A stretch of 23,557 nt of DNA from positions 1 to 23,557 of IMG/VR virus record IMGVR_UViG_3300047510_000931, one strand, 5' to 3'. The DNA comes from a virus. The position numbers were made by a program, and so were the translations under genes. The notes beneath the pieces are model-generated. The model had not been told where the DNA came from. It ran no database searches and worked only from the letters and a program-made list of their open reading frames with translations. Positions within the stretch are counted from its first letter, which is position 1. Every line of letters begins with the position of its first letter. Below are positions 11,679 through 17,025 of this stretch, one piece after another.

Positions 11679-11877
11679 CTAGATCTTCCTCAATATGTAG
11701 GAAACCTATCTCGTCAAGTATAGTAAAATCATCACTATCAAAGTAGGTTTGGTATTCTATTCCGTCTTTATTGTATTTAATAAGCGAACCATAAGCTCCA
11801 AACTGCATAATCACACCATGAACTTGCTCTTCATGAAGCCATACAATTTGGTACCGTTCGTTACTTTCGTTTACCAT
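11656..11877 (-). CDS. Hypothetical protein, 73 aa, beta-rich
   Basis: Not recognised. Predicted beta strands (YQIVWLHEEQVHGVIMQFG, SLIKYNKDGIEYQTYFD) followed by an acidic tail (EEDLDGQDPLL). No cysteine or membrane helix. It overlaps both neighbours (17 and 23 nt), so it belongs to the tight WhiB-to-protease gene train. Small SH3-like barrels in phages look like this, but the evidence is weak. Confidence 0.6.
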   Translation of the reverse strand: MVNESNERYQIVWLHEEQVHGVIMQFGAYGSLIKYNKDGIEYQTYFDSDDFTILDEIGFLHIEEDLDGQDPLL

Positions 11878-12124
11878 CTCCAGGAACTCCTTCGAACTCG
11901 CATCTTACACCAAAAGATTCTATTACTTTTCTAACTAATGTTATGTAATCGGTTATAACTACCCTCTGATTAATATCATAGGACATTATATTATCTTCAT
12001 ACATTCTTATAGTTAAAAATTCTGGGTATTCAACAATATCAATTAAAATTCCAGGAAAGGGCTTTTTTACTTGCCTTACCGCACCAGCCATTTGTTTGGT
12101 ATAGAATACCTTACTTCCAGCCAT
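11861..12124 (-). CDS. Hypothetical protein, 87 aa
   Basis: Not recognised. The sequence MAGSKVFYTKQMAGAVRQ leads into PFPGILIDIVEYPEFLTIRM and a strand-helix pattern ending FEGVPGDGKRK. The N-terminal basic segment and the following beta strands give no named family. It overlaps the WhiB gene by 14 nt. Confidence 0.6.
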   Translation of the reverse strand: MAGSKVFYTKQMAGAVRQVKKPFPGILIDIVEYPEFLTIRMYEDNIMSYDINQRVVITDYITLVRKVIESFGVRCEFEGVPGDGKRK

Positions 12125-12425
12125 GTCTTGCTTTCCACTTTTTCCAAAACTCTTGTGTCTTGTGTGCGTTTCTAGTCTTGTCTATCTTACCTAAAGATAA
12201 ATAAACTCCGCCCCACACACCGTACTCGCTATTTTCAACACCTGCAAGTAGGCAGTCCTTAGCAACTGGACATATCATGCACATCTCATCTATATTCTTA
12301 GCTAAGATTGCATCGTTTTCATAATCATCAAAGAAATAATTTGTTTCGATTCCACTGCATGTAGCAATGTCTGTCCAGTTAATATCTTCTTTATCTACAC
12401 CTAAAATATCAAGTATTTCTGACAT
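12111..12425 (-). CDS. WhiB-family iron-sulfur regulator
   Basis: 104 residues with the four cluster cysteines in the family order: Cys23 (IATCSG), then CxxCxxxxxC at Cys49, Cys52 and Cys58 (MCMICPVAKDCLLAG), followed by the beta-turn GVWGGVY (69-74). The C-terminus is basic (RNAHKTQEFWKKWKARHGWK), fitting DNA contact. WhiB proteins hold a [4Fe-4S] cluster and bind sigma factor A to change transcription; actinophage WhiB (for example TM4 WhiBTM4) can inhibit host septation and superinfection. This gene is the best single marker of an actinobacterial host. It lies second in the transcript from the promoter at 12654-12682. Confidence 0.93.
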   Translation of the reverse strand: MSEILDILGVDKEDINWTDIATCSGIETNYFFDDYENDAILAKNIDEMCMICPVAKDCLLAGVENSEYGVWGGVYLSLGKIDKTRNAHKTQEFWKKWKARHGWK

Positions 12426-12624
12426 AACGATCTGGTATCTCCCACTTCCCGTCAGATCTTACTTCAAATCTTTCGTGTATGCACCACTGGCCTTTGATTC
12501 TAATTCCATTTTTCTTATACATTCCGCCACTATCTTTTCTCCATGAAACGATAGTCCAACCATCCCAATAAAGATTATAATTTTTCTTTACAACCTTATG
12601 GGCATAGTCATAATCAAGTATCAT
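12409..12624 (-). CDS. Hypothetical Trp-rich protein, 71 aa
   Basis: Not recognised. It contains YWDGWTIVSWRKDSGG, KKNGIRIKGQWCIHERFEV and ends DGKWEIPDRYVRNT. It looks like a small beta-sheet protein, with basic and aromatic residues alternating as in nucleic-acid-binding folds. It is the first gene of the WhiB operon, about 24 nt after the predicted transcription start, with an AGAGAAAG-type weak ribosome site, and it overlaps WhiB by 17 nt. Confidence 0.65.
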   Translation of the reverse strand: MILDYDYAHKVVKKNYNLYWDGWTIVSWRKDSGGMYKKNGIRIKGQWCIHERFEVRSDGKWEIPDRYVRNT

Positions 12625-12653
12625 TAAATTTCTTTCTCTAGATTCTATTTACT

Positions 12654-12682
12654 ATTATACTAGTTAGAAGAGGTTTCGTCAA
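12654..12682 (-). promoter_or_regulatory. Consensus promoter of the WhiB/protease operon
   Basis: Minus strand -35 TTGACG (12677-12682), 17-nt spacer, -10 TATAAT (12654-12659). The -35 lies inside the last codons of the upstream gene. Predicted start is near 12647. About ten genes down to 10196 could be read from it. Confidence 0.8.
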
Positions 12683-13067
12683 GATCTTTGTCAAACCAAA
12701 CTGTATCTTCATTTAGATTTTCTTCCACGAAGACACCAGCCCATATATTCTTATTCATTTCTACGATCTTACGAGACCATGTAAAGCCTGCATCTCCACC
12801 CCATGCATCCCACATAATTCTTCCATTAGAAGGGTTACTTGTATTATTAAAGTCTTCGCCCTTCTTGTCCACCTCATGGCGTGAGAAGAATGAGTACATT
12901 CTTTTTACTACAGACAGAGACATTGATCTACCTGCAACAATATCTGAAGCTCTTCCCCAACCTACCGCTGTCCCAGCACCAGTTGCTTTGCCTTCTTCTT
13001 TCCACTTTAGGGCTCTACGTGCTGCAATCTTCATACCCTCTGTAGGTGCGTATGTTTTCTCTGCCAT
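12660..13067 (-). CDS. Conserved phage protein with FFSRHE and WGGDAG motifs
   Basis: 135 residues: MAEKTYAPTEGMKIAARRALKW, then GWGRASDIVAGRSMSL, VKRMYSFFSRHEVDKKGEDF, NPSNGRIMWDAWGGDAGFTW and a C-terminal acidic tail (NEDTVWFDKDLDETSSN). The run of helix, FFSRHE, PSxGRI and WGGDAGxxW recurs in phage proteins and in C-terminal modules of phage head proteases and DUF5872-type proteins. Its function is not established. It has an AAAGGAAT ribosome site and follows the nuclease gene closely (10 nt), so both probably form a unit. Confidence 0.68.
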   Translation of the reverse strand: MAEKTYAPTEGMKIAARRALKWKEEGKATGAGTAVGWGRASDIVAGRSMSLSVVKRMYSFFSRHEVDKKGEDFNNTSNPSNGRIMWDAWGGDAGFTWSRKIVEMNKNIWAGVFVEENLNEDTVWFDKDLDETSSN

Positions 13068-13077
13068 ATTTATTCCT

Positions 13078-13464
13078 TTATGATAACTTTACGTCTATAG
13101 TAGACTTTGATAACTCTTGCTCAGTCCAAAGACCTACTTTTGAATCTCCGCCATAAGGCTTAGCTAAACCTAATCTGATCATTTGATCATTAATACTTTC
13201 TTCAGAGTCAAGGTAAATTATACCTAGGTATCTTCCGTACTTATCTGGCTTTGAAACTTCAAGCTTTACAAGCTTTCCTTCTAACAAAGAGATCATGTAG
13301 GTCTTTAGAGCTTTTCCAAAGACTGTGTTCTTTTCTGCAGTATCAATACCAGCCAGTCTAATTCTTTCTTTATGCCAAACGCTAAAGCCTAGATCGATAA
13401 ACACATCTACTGTGTCTCCGTCTACAACCTTATCTATCTTTGTAAAATATGTATACATAGCCAT
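13078..13464 (-). CDS. Thermonuclease-like (SNase) nuclease
   Basis: 128 residues of a staphylococcal-nuclease-like OB fold. Visible motifs: VVDGDTVDVFIDLG (Asp15/Asp17 region), ERIRLAGIDTAE (Arg36, Asp41, Thr42, Glu44) and DKYGRYLGIIYLD (Arg78). These match the Ca-binding Asp, catalytic Arg35/Glu43/Arg87 of SNase. There is no signal peptide, so it acts in the cytoplasm, probably degrading host DNA or RNA or taking part in DNA processing. The AAGGAG ribosome site is strong. A -10 TATAAT lies 22 nt upstream of the start. Confidence 0.9.
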   Translation of the reverse strand: MAMYTYFTKIDKVVDGDTVDVFIDLGFSVWHKERIRLAGIDTAEKNTVFGKALKTYMISLLEGKLVKLEVSKPDKYGRYLGIIYLDSEESINDQMIRLGLAKPYGGDSKVGLWTEQELSKSTIDVKLS

Positions 13465-13485
13465 TTTTTTCTCCTTGACTATACA

Positions 13486-13491
13486 ATTATA
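13486..13491 (-). promoter_or_regulatory. Possible -10 element of the nuclease gene
   Basis: TATAAT on the minus strand between tRNA-Asp and the nuclease start, with the predicted start near 13479. No -35 consensus at the expected distance and no TGn extension, so the nuclease could instead be read through from the tRNA cluster. Confidence 0.35.
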
Positions 13492-13505
13492 CCCTACAAG
13501 GCTTG

Positions 13506-13579
13506 CGATCCCAAACGGACTTGAACCGTCGACCTCCGCCGTGACAGGGCGGCGCTCTAACCAACTGAGCTATGAGACC
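13506..13579 (-). tRNA. tRNA-Asp (GTC)
   Basis: Full cloverleaf: acceptor GGTCTCA/TGGGATC (with G:U pairs), D arm GCTC-AGTTGGTTA-GAGC, anticodon arm CCGCC-CTGTCAC-GGCGG, T arm GACGG-TTCAAGT-CCGTT, discriminator G as required for aspartate. CCA is not encoded. It lies 1 nt downstream of the tRNA-Gly CCA end. Confidence 0.95.
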
Positions 13580-13580
13580 T

Positions 13581-13654
13581 TGGAGCGAGTGACCAGAATC
13601 GAACTGGCACCATCTGCTTGGAAGGCAGAAGCACTACCATTATGCAACACTCGC
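13581..13654 (-). tRNA. tRNA-Gly (TCC), CCA encoded
   Basis: Acceptor GCGAGTG/CACTCGC, anticodon arm TCTGC-CTTCCAA-GCAGA with anticodon TCC, T arm GCCAG-TTCGATT-CTGGT, discriminator T and an encoded CCA tail at 13581-13583. It is the only tRNA in the window with genomic CCA. Confidence 0.93.
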
Positions 13655-13662
13655 ATGTGTTG

Positions 13663-13796
13663 GACCAACTTATTGTATTACTTAGATATCATTTTCATAC
13701 AACGCATGGTTGGTCAGCATGCCAGACTATCCAACTTTATCCGTAGGGCGGTCCCTAATAGGCACTAGTCCTATGCAGTGGTATCCTTCTTCCGAG
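13663..13796 (-). ncRNA. Structured spacer between tRNA-Asn and tRNA-Gly, candidate RNA
   Basis: No gene is seen between the two tRNAs (13655-13796). A two-part hairpin is clear: GACCAAC/GTTGGTC (13663-13669 with 13709-13715) and inside it TTGTAT/ATACAA (13673-13678 with 13697-13702). Further 5' on the minus strand are TAGGG-ACCG-CCCTA and TAGG/CCTA stems. A T-arm motif is absent, so it is not an intact tRNA. It may be a second small structured RNA or a processing spacer. Confidence 0.42.
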
Positions 13797-13869
13797 CTGG
13801 GGATATAGGACTCGAACCTATGACCTAGAAATTAACAGTTTCCCGCTCTGCCGACTGAGCTAATCCCCA
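13797..13869 (-). tRNA. tRNA-Asn (GTT)
   Basis: Acceptor TGGGGAT/ATCCCCA, D arm GCTC-AGTCGGCA-GAGC, anticodon arm GGAAA-CTGTTAA-TTTCT, T arm ATAGG-TTCGAGT-CCTAT, discriminator G. CCA is not encoded. It is the first of three tRNAs read leftwards and starts 7 nt after the FmdB-like gene. Confidence 0.95.
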
Positions 13870-13876
13870 ATATTTG

Positions 13877-14053
13877 TTAGCCTCCTTTAGAGTACCAACC
13901 AGAACCTTTTAGATCAATTCCAAAGGTTCTGTATACTTTTTTCATTGCGCTATCGCATTTAGGGCAATCTGGAATAACCTCTGGATCAAGAATAGATCTC
14001 TGTATCTCTATAATCTCTTCAGAACAATCACATTTATATTCATATATTGGCAT
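13877..14053 (-). CDS. FmdB-type zinc-ribbon protein, 58 aa
   Basis: Starts MPIYEYKCDCSEEI and has CPKCDSAMKKVYRTFG, so two Cys pairs form one zinc ribbon, the FmdB/CxxC_CXXC_SSSS regulatory-protein pattern. The C-terminal GSGWYSKGG is typical of these proteins. ATG at 14053 is chosen because GGAG lies 7 nt before it; a longer reading from 14089 is unlikely. FmdB-like proteins are widespread in actinobacteria and their phages. Role uncertain, perhaps transcription or zinc homeostasis. Confidence 0.85.
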   Translation of the reverse strand: MPIYEYKCDCSEEIIEIQRSILDPEVIPDCPKCDSAMKKVYRTFGIDLKGSGWYSKGG

Positions 14054-14055
14054 AT

Positions 14056-14529
14056 TTACTCCGTATGCGTTGGCCAAAAATATAGACATGTTTCACAACA
14101 AGGCTCATTTAGAGGATCATCATATGCTGATTGAAAAATTGCATACTCATAAGAATCTTTTCTATACAAATTTGCTTGGTGTGTAGCATTAATTCTACGC
14201 AACATTGTTTGATCTTTCATCCAAAATGGCCTATTGTTATGCTCAACGCCTTGAAAGTATACATCTATAGTTTGATCAATTGCATCTAAATTCTTCTTAA
14301 ACTTGATTCCTCGTGTATAGCATTCTTTTGCAATAGCGTTAAGATAGTTATACAGTACTAGCTCAGAACCACGCCACATTTTAGTAGCTGGATGATTTCT
14401 CCAGCCAGCCGTCTGACCAGCCAAAGCACTAAGGATTTGTCTGCCTTCTAGTAGTTGTTTATTTAGTCTTTTAGAATCTAAGACCATTGCACATTCGTCA
14501 AAGTCACTGTATGGTAAAAATGTTTGCAC
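14056..14529 (-). CDS. Pyrimidine-dimer DNA glycosylase family (Pyr_excise / MSMEG_6728-like)
   Basis: 157 residues opening MQTFLPYSDFDECAMVLDSKRLNKQLLEGRQ... with GWRNHPATKMWRGSELVLYNYL following. The QTFLPY-x-DF, LDxxRLxKQ and HPAxxMWxG motifs identify the family that includes T4 endonuclease V and actinobacterial MSMEG_6728-type proteins. The family excises UV-induced pyrimidine dimers by glycosylase and AP-lyase activity. The T4 catalytic Thr2 is not in the same place, so activity is inferred from the family only. Start codon is GTG (14529) with a weak ribosome site. The C-terminus has CCETCLYFW, three Cys that could bind metal. Confidence 0.78.
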   Translation of the reverse strand: MQTFLPYSDFDECAMVLDSKRLNKQLLEGRQILSALAGQTAGWRNHPATKMWRGSELVLYNYLNAIAKECYTRGIKFKKNLDAIDQTIDVYFQGVEHNNRPFWMKDQTMLRRINATHQANLYRKDSYEYAIFQSAYDDPLNEPCCETCLYFWPTHTE

Positions 14530-14544
14530 CGCAGTTCCGTTCTA

Positions 14545-14778
14545 TTAGTTGCTTGATTCTGACTTCTTATTAATTGTATCACGCTTATCAATGGTTGTAA
14601 AGGACCATGATTTTAGCTTTTCTTCATTCTTTGCATAGTGGTGTCCACAGAAATATAATTCCCCAGACAATCCTTTTACATAAACAAATGCTTGTGCTCC
14701 GCATGAGTCACATCGATCTTTAGCAGTAAGCTCAATGTCTTCCTGCTTATCTTCCACCAACTCTTCTGTTATTGTCAA
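14545..14778 (-). CDS. DUF7455-like zinc-binding protein, 77 aa
   Basis: The core CDSCGAQAFVYVKGLSGELYFCGHHYAKNEEKL contains CxxC, a later Cys and two His, consistent with one zinc site. This matches the short DUF7455 proteins common in actinobacteria, which lie beside sigma-factor genes in hosts. Function is not known. The ATG overlaps the upstream stop by 4 nt. The N-terminal extension is acidic and flexible. Confidence 0.72.
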   Translation of the reverse strand: MTITEELVEDKQEDIELTAKDRCDSCGAQAFVYVKGLSGELYFCGHHYAKNEEKLKSWSFTTIDKRDTINKKSESSN

Positions 14779-15362
14779 GCAAATGCTCCTCTCCAGAACT
14801 CGCTCTTCTTTTTCTTTTTCTTCTTGTCGTGTGATTCGCCATCTTCATCATCTTCATCCATAGACTTTGCTGTATCTGGATCTGGTCTCATAGATGCTTC
14901 TGGTTCTTCCAATCTCATATCTGCTAATGCTTTTTCTGCTTCTTCTCTATTTAAGTAGCATAGTACAGTTGTTCCGTCTTTTTCTACAAGTGCCACACCT
15001 TCGCACTTTGGATGCTCTTCAACAATTTCAAATCTATCTCCAGCAGCCTTAGTGGTCTTGTCTTTTGGAACACAGTTTGGAACTCTTCTTCCGTCCTTTG
15101 TCTTCCACCCAATCTGCTCATAACCTTCCCAGCATGGACCCTGAGCTTTTTCAATTTCTGAATCTGGACAGCACTTTAATATTGCTGAGTCAACATCATA
15201 GGAGTTATCTTTAGCGGTAGATGTATAGATGGCTGCTTGCTGTGCTCTTGCACTTGCTCTAGTCTTGTGACAACCATGAACCTTACCAGTGTCACCTACT
15301 ACTGGATATCCAGAACAACCATGTGTTCCTCTAGCACCTACTGTGTATCTACCTTTTGGCAT
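14775..15362 (-). CDS. Phage protein with GCSG...GCH module and KCCPDSE module
   Basis: 195 residues. An N-terminal module GTHGCSGYPVVGDTGKVHGCHKT is followed by a basic-Ala helix (SARAQQAAIYTS). A middle module has AILKCCPDSEIEKAQGPCWEGYEQIGWKTKDGRRVPNCVP. A C-terminal acidic/Lys-rich tail ends KKKKKKSEFWRGAFA. Both modules recur in tailed phages as appendages of prohead proteases, portal or head-associated proteins. The Cys pairs suggest disulfides or metal. A head-morphogenesis role is possible, but no protease Ser/His is seen. Strong AAGGAG ribosome site; own promoter. Confidence 0.65.
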   Translation of the reverse strand: MPKGRYTVGARGTHGCSGYPVVGDTGKVHGCHKTRASARAQQAAIYTSTAKDNSYDVDSAILKCCPDSEIEKAQGPCWEGYEQIGWKTKDGRRVPNCVPKDKTTKAAGDRFEIVEEHPKCEGVALVEKDGTTVLCYLNREEAEKALADMRLEEPEASMRPDPDTAKSMDEDDEDGESHDKKKKKKKSEFWRGAFA

Positions 15363-15385
15363 AATATCTCCTTGTATATATCTAT

Positions 15386-15414
15386 ATTATACTTTATTAA
15401 AATAAAGAAGTCAA
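15386..15414 (-). promoter_or_regulatory. Consensus promoter overlapping the tRNA-Arg region
   Basis: Minus strand -35 TTGACT (15409-15414), 17-nt spacer, -10 TATAAT (15386-15391). The -35 starts 2 nt past the tRNA-Arg discriminator. Predicted start near 15379 with AAGGAG before the ATG at 15362. It drives the gene train down to 13877 and possibly the tRNAs. Confidence 0.82.
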
Positions 15415-15416
15415 TG

Positions 15417-15489
15417 CGCCCTCGGCAGGAATCGAACCTGCGACCTGCGGATTAGAAGTCCGTCGCTCTGTCCCCTGAGCTACGAAGGC
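15417..15489 (-). tRNA. tRNA-Arg (TCT)
   Basis: Acceptor GCCTTCG/CGAGGGC (one G:U), D arm GCTC-AGGGGACA-GAGC, anticodon arm ACGGA-CTTCTAA-TCCGC, T arm GCAGG-TTCGATT-CCTGC, discriminator G. It reads AGA/AGG, codons that this AT-rich phage uses often but high-GC actinobacteria use rarely. CCA is not encoded. Confidence 0.95.
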
Positions 15490-15495
15490 ATAAGC

Positions 15496-15738
15496 CTATT
15501 CTACAAAAATATCTACTTTTTGTCTAGACCTAAGCCAGTCAAATGTGGCCATTAATTGCTCACGGACATTGCAGGTTTCACATCCGTCATAAGGATCATA
15601 TGGCTCCCAGCCTTCTTGGACGTCTTCCTCATCATATAAATACATATAGCAGGCATTCATATGGTCTGTAACAAAATTCTGAAGCTGATCCGCTTCTTCT
15701 GTAGTAAGAGGTAAATTAAACAATTGCTTCCTTTCCAT
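15496..15738 (-). CDS. Hypothetical acidic protein, 80 aa
   Basis: Not recognised. ATG 15738 is chosen because the upstream TTG gives no ribosome site. The protein has EEADQLQNFVTDHMNACYMYLYDEED, YDGCETCNVREQL and ends WLRSRQKVDIFVE. One CxxC plus another Cys may bind metal. The acidic, helical character is shared with several neighbours. It ends 6 nt before tRNA-Arg. Confidence 0.6.
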   Translation of the reverse strand: MERKQLFNLPLTTEEADQLQNFVTDHMNACYMYLYDEEDVQEGWEPYDPYDGCETCNVREQLMATFDWLRSRQKVDIFVE

Positions 15739-16126
15739 TATAGGCAAGGTATCTTACCTCGTCTACTATCCCATGCTTTATTGCTGTTCTAATCATCTTA
15801 TCAGAGTAACTACCCTGCTTGGGCTTTGAGGAAAAATACACAACATAGTATATTTCTGGTCTTTCTGCCTTTATAAGTGCTGCGTTAGCTATAGACTTCT
15901 TAACATTGTCTGTCCTCTTAGCTCCTGGACGCTTATGCTCTCCATTGTATCCGCCCTTACATTCAACATATTCAATCATGTCTGCAACAAAGTCGACTTC
16001 ACATCCAGTATTTTCTATTTCTATATCTGTGTCTAAGTGCATAAAGCCACGAGACTCTAGATCTAGCCTTACAACCTCTTGATAAGCATCTCCAGATATT
16101 TTGCTCATTGACTGAAAATTAATCAT
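15716..16126 (-). CDS. PD-(D/E)XK nuclease-like protein
   Basis: 136 residues with a helix (AYQEVVRLDLESRGFMHL), then TGCEVDFVADMIEYVECKGGYNG. Asp45 in the strand CEVDF and Glu55-Cys-Lys57 (VECKGG) form the D-x(n)-E-x-K active site of restriction-endonuclease-like folds, followed by helical NVKKSIANAALIKAE and a strand YYVVYFSS. Similar single-domain proteins act as junction resolvases, restriction nucleases or phage DNA-repair nucleases. The substrate is unknown. Start ATG 16126 overlaps its upstream gene by 8 nt with an AAGG ribosome site; an internal ATG at 16108 is possible. Confidence 0.72.
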   Translation of the reverse strand: MINFQSMSKISGDAYQEVVRLDLESRGFMHLDTDIEIENTGCEVDFVADMIEYVECKGGYNGEHKRPGAKRTDNVKKSIANAALIKAERPEIYYVVYFSSKPKQGSYSDKMIRTAIKHGIVDEVRYLAYNGKEAIV

Positions 16127-16445
16127 CTTCGTTGCCTTCCATATCTACAAAACCGTACTCTTCCATCAACTCTTTTGCTTCTTTACTTAATTTAATTTGT
16201 GCATTAAGCTCTTCATCATATTCAACCTGTACTAAGCCTTTTTGATATAGATCTATCATAGCGTCATCGATAGCCTCAGTATGCATTTGCCATAGCTCTG
16301 GAGCTAATTCTTGAGCTGAGTCTGTTATTTTATAAATAAATTGTCCATCTTTGAGGACACCGCTTACTTCTACTGCACCTATCTCAATGTAATAATTCAT
16401 GAGGTCTTCAAAATCCTCATCACTGAGATCAAAATCTTCGGCCAT
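16119..16445 (-). CDS. Hypothetical acidic protein, 108 aa
   Basis: Strongly acidic: MAEDFDLSDEDFEDLMNYYI at the start and DMEGNEDD at the end. The middle alternates strands (VSGVLKDGQFIYKITDSAQ) and helices (PELWQMHTEAIDDAMIDLY, SKEAKELMEEYGFV), somewhat like a winged-helix fold. No family named. An acidic phage protein of this size could mimic DNA or bind a host regulator, which is speculation. ATG 16445 lies 21 nt after a stable GAAA-loop hairpin. Confidence 0.6.
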   Translation of the reverse strand: MAEDFDLSDEDFEDLMNYYIEIGAVEVSGVLKDGQFIYKITDSAQELAPELWQMHTEAIDDAMIDLYQKGLVQVEYDEELNAQIKLSKEAKELMEEYGFVDMEGNEDD

Positions 16446-16465
16446 CGTTTCTCTTTCTACTTATA

Positions 16466-16491
16466 CTGCCCAGCCTTTTCAGGCTGGGCAG
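16466..16491 (-). promoter_or_regulatory. Stable 11-bp stem with GAAA tetraloop just before the 16119-16445 gene
   Basis: On the minus strand CTGCCCAGCCT-GAAA-AGGCTGGGCAG forms a perfect 11-bp hairpin with a GNRA-type loop. The next bases are TATAAG, with no U tract, so it is not a clear terminator. It ends about 20 nt before the initiation codon and may stabilise or regulate the mRNA of the acidic protein. Confidence 0.55.
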
Positions 16492-16559
16492 CAGTAACTA
16501 TTTTCCATCCCAAGGTACCTACAAGCACGTTGGCCAGGACCAAGCTGCGGATCATCCAC
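16479..16559 (-). other. Candidate short reading frame in a GC-rich leader (16446-16581 otherwise gene-free)
   Basis: A GTG-started frame codes for MDDPQLGPGQRACRYLGMEN and ends SYCCPA with its stop inside the hairpin at 16466-16491. An overlapping ATG frame from 16555 (MIRSLVLANV) runs through the hairpin. Neither has a ribosome site. A TATAAT (16571-16576) just upstream could place the transcript start within about 15 nt of both. The segment is richer in GC than its surroundings, so it is under some constraint: peptide, attenuator or structured RNA. Confidence 0.3.
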
Positions 16560-16581
16560 AAACTATGGTAATACAATTATA

Positions 16582-16689
16582 CTACTTCTTGTCTTTCTTC
16601 TGCTGCTTTGCTAAACGCTTTTCCTTGAGAGAGAGCTTAGGCTCTTTCTTTTTATTAGCGTTACCTTTTTGTTCTTTGTTTGCCATCAT
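16582..16689 (-). CDS. Very basic small protein, 35 aa
   Basis: MMANKEQKGNANKKKEPK then LSLKEKRLAKQQKKDKK: almost half Lys/Arg/Gln with no hydrophobic core. A canonical AAAGGAG site lies 4-7 nt before the first ATG. The SLKEKRxAKxxKK pattern occurs in tiny basic proteins of actinobacteria and their phages. Likely to bind nucleic acid or ribosomes, or be a DNA-packing peptide, but this is inferred from charge only. It lies 12 nt after the tRNA-Met gene and is probably co-transcribed with it. Confidence 0.72.
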   Translation of the reverse strand: MMANKEQKGNANKKKEPKLSLKEKRLAKQQKKDKK

Positions 16690-16701
16690 TACTCCTTTCT
16701 G

Positions 16702-16775
16702 TGCGGCAAGTAGGACTCGAACCTACGATTACCGAATTATGAGTTCGGGGCTTTAACCAACTAAGCTATTGCCGC
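16702..16775 (-). tRNA. tRNA with CAU anticodon (elongator Met or Ile2)
   Basis: Acceptor GCGGCAA/TTGCCGC fully paired at 1:72, so it is not an initiator. D arm GCTT-AGTTGGTTA-AAGC, anticodon arm CCGAA-CTCATAA-TTCGG, T arm GTAGG-TTCGAGT-CCTAC, discriminator A. Sequence alone does not decide between Met and lysidine-modified Ile2 reading AUA. CCA is not encoded. Confidence 0.92.
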
Positions 16776-16785
16776 TAGTATGTAT

Positions 16786-16814
16786 ATTCTAAACTAATAC
16801 GGCTGGCTTGTCAA
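16786..16814 (-). promoter_or_regulatory. Consensus promoter of the tRNA-Met transcript
   Basis: Minus strand -35 TTGACA (16809-16814), 17-nt spacer, -10 TAGAAT (16786-16791). The -35 lies within the end of the upstream gene (stop at 16789). Predicted start is at about 16779, a few nt before the tRNA. Confidence 0.8.
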
Positions 16815-17025
16815 TACTTAAGCGTACAGTGTCCTGCACAAATTCGCTAAAGTGTTTTCTTATATTTCCTGGTGGTTCTGTTCCCAGAACTTCCCACATT
16901 TTCTTATATTCCATTATATTTTCATATGTTGTTGGGCATACTGATATACCATTAAACTCAACTAATCTAGTTGGAAGTGGAACATGCTTACCCACACATT
17001 TACAAGTTATATTTTGTTTCTTCAT
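16789..17025 (-). CDS. Hypothetical Cys-containing protein, 78 aa
   Basis: Begins MKKQNITCKCVGKHVPLPTRLV and continues FNGISVCPTTYENIMEYKKMW. Three Cys (CKC and VCP) and a His may bind metal. The rest is helical (IRKHFSEFVQDTVRLSID). The ATG overlaps the terminase large-subunit stop by 4 nt, so it is translationally coupled to it. No family is recognised. Position after terL is often filled by small packaging accessories, but there is no direct sign. Confidence 0.6.
   Translation of the reverse strand: MKKQNITCKCVGKHVPLPTRLVEFNGISVCPTTYENIMEYKKMWEVLGTEPPGNIRKHFSEFVQDTVRLSIDKPAVLV

Noticed and set aside
13325-13768. Plus-strand 147-codon frame
   Set aside because: It crosses antisense through the nuclease N-terminus, tRNA-Asp and tRNA-Gly; no ribosome site.
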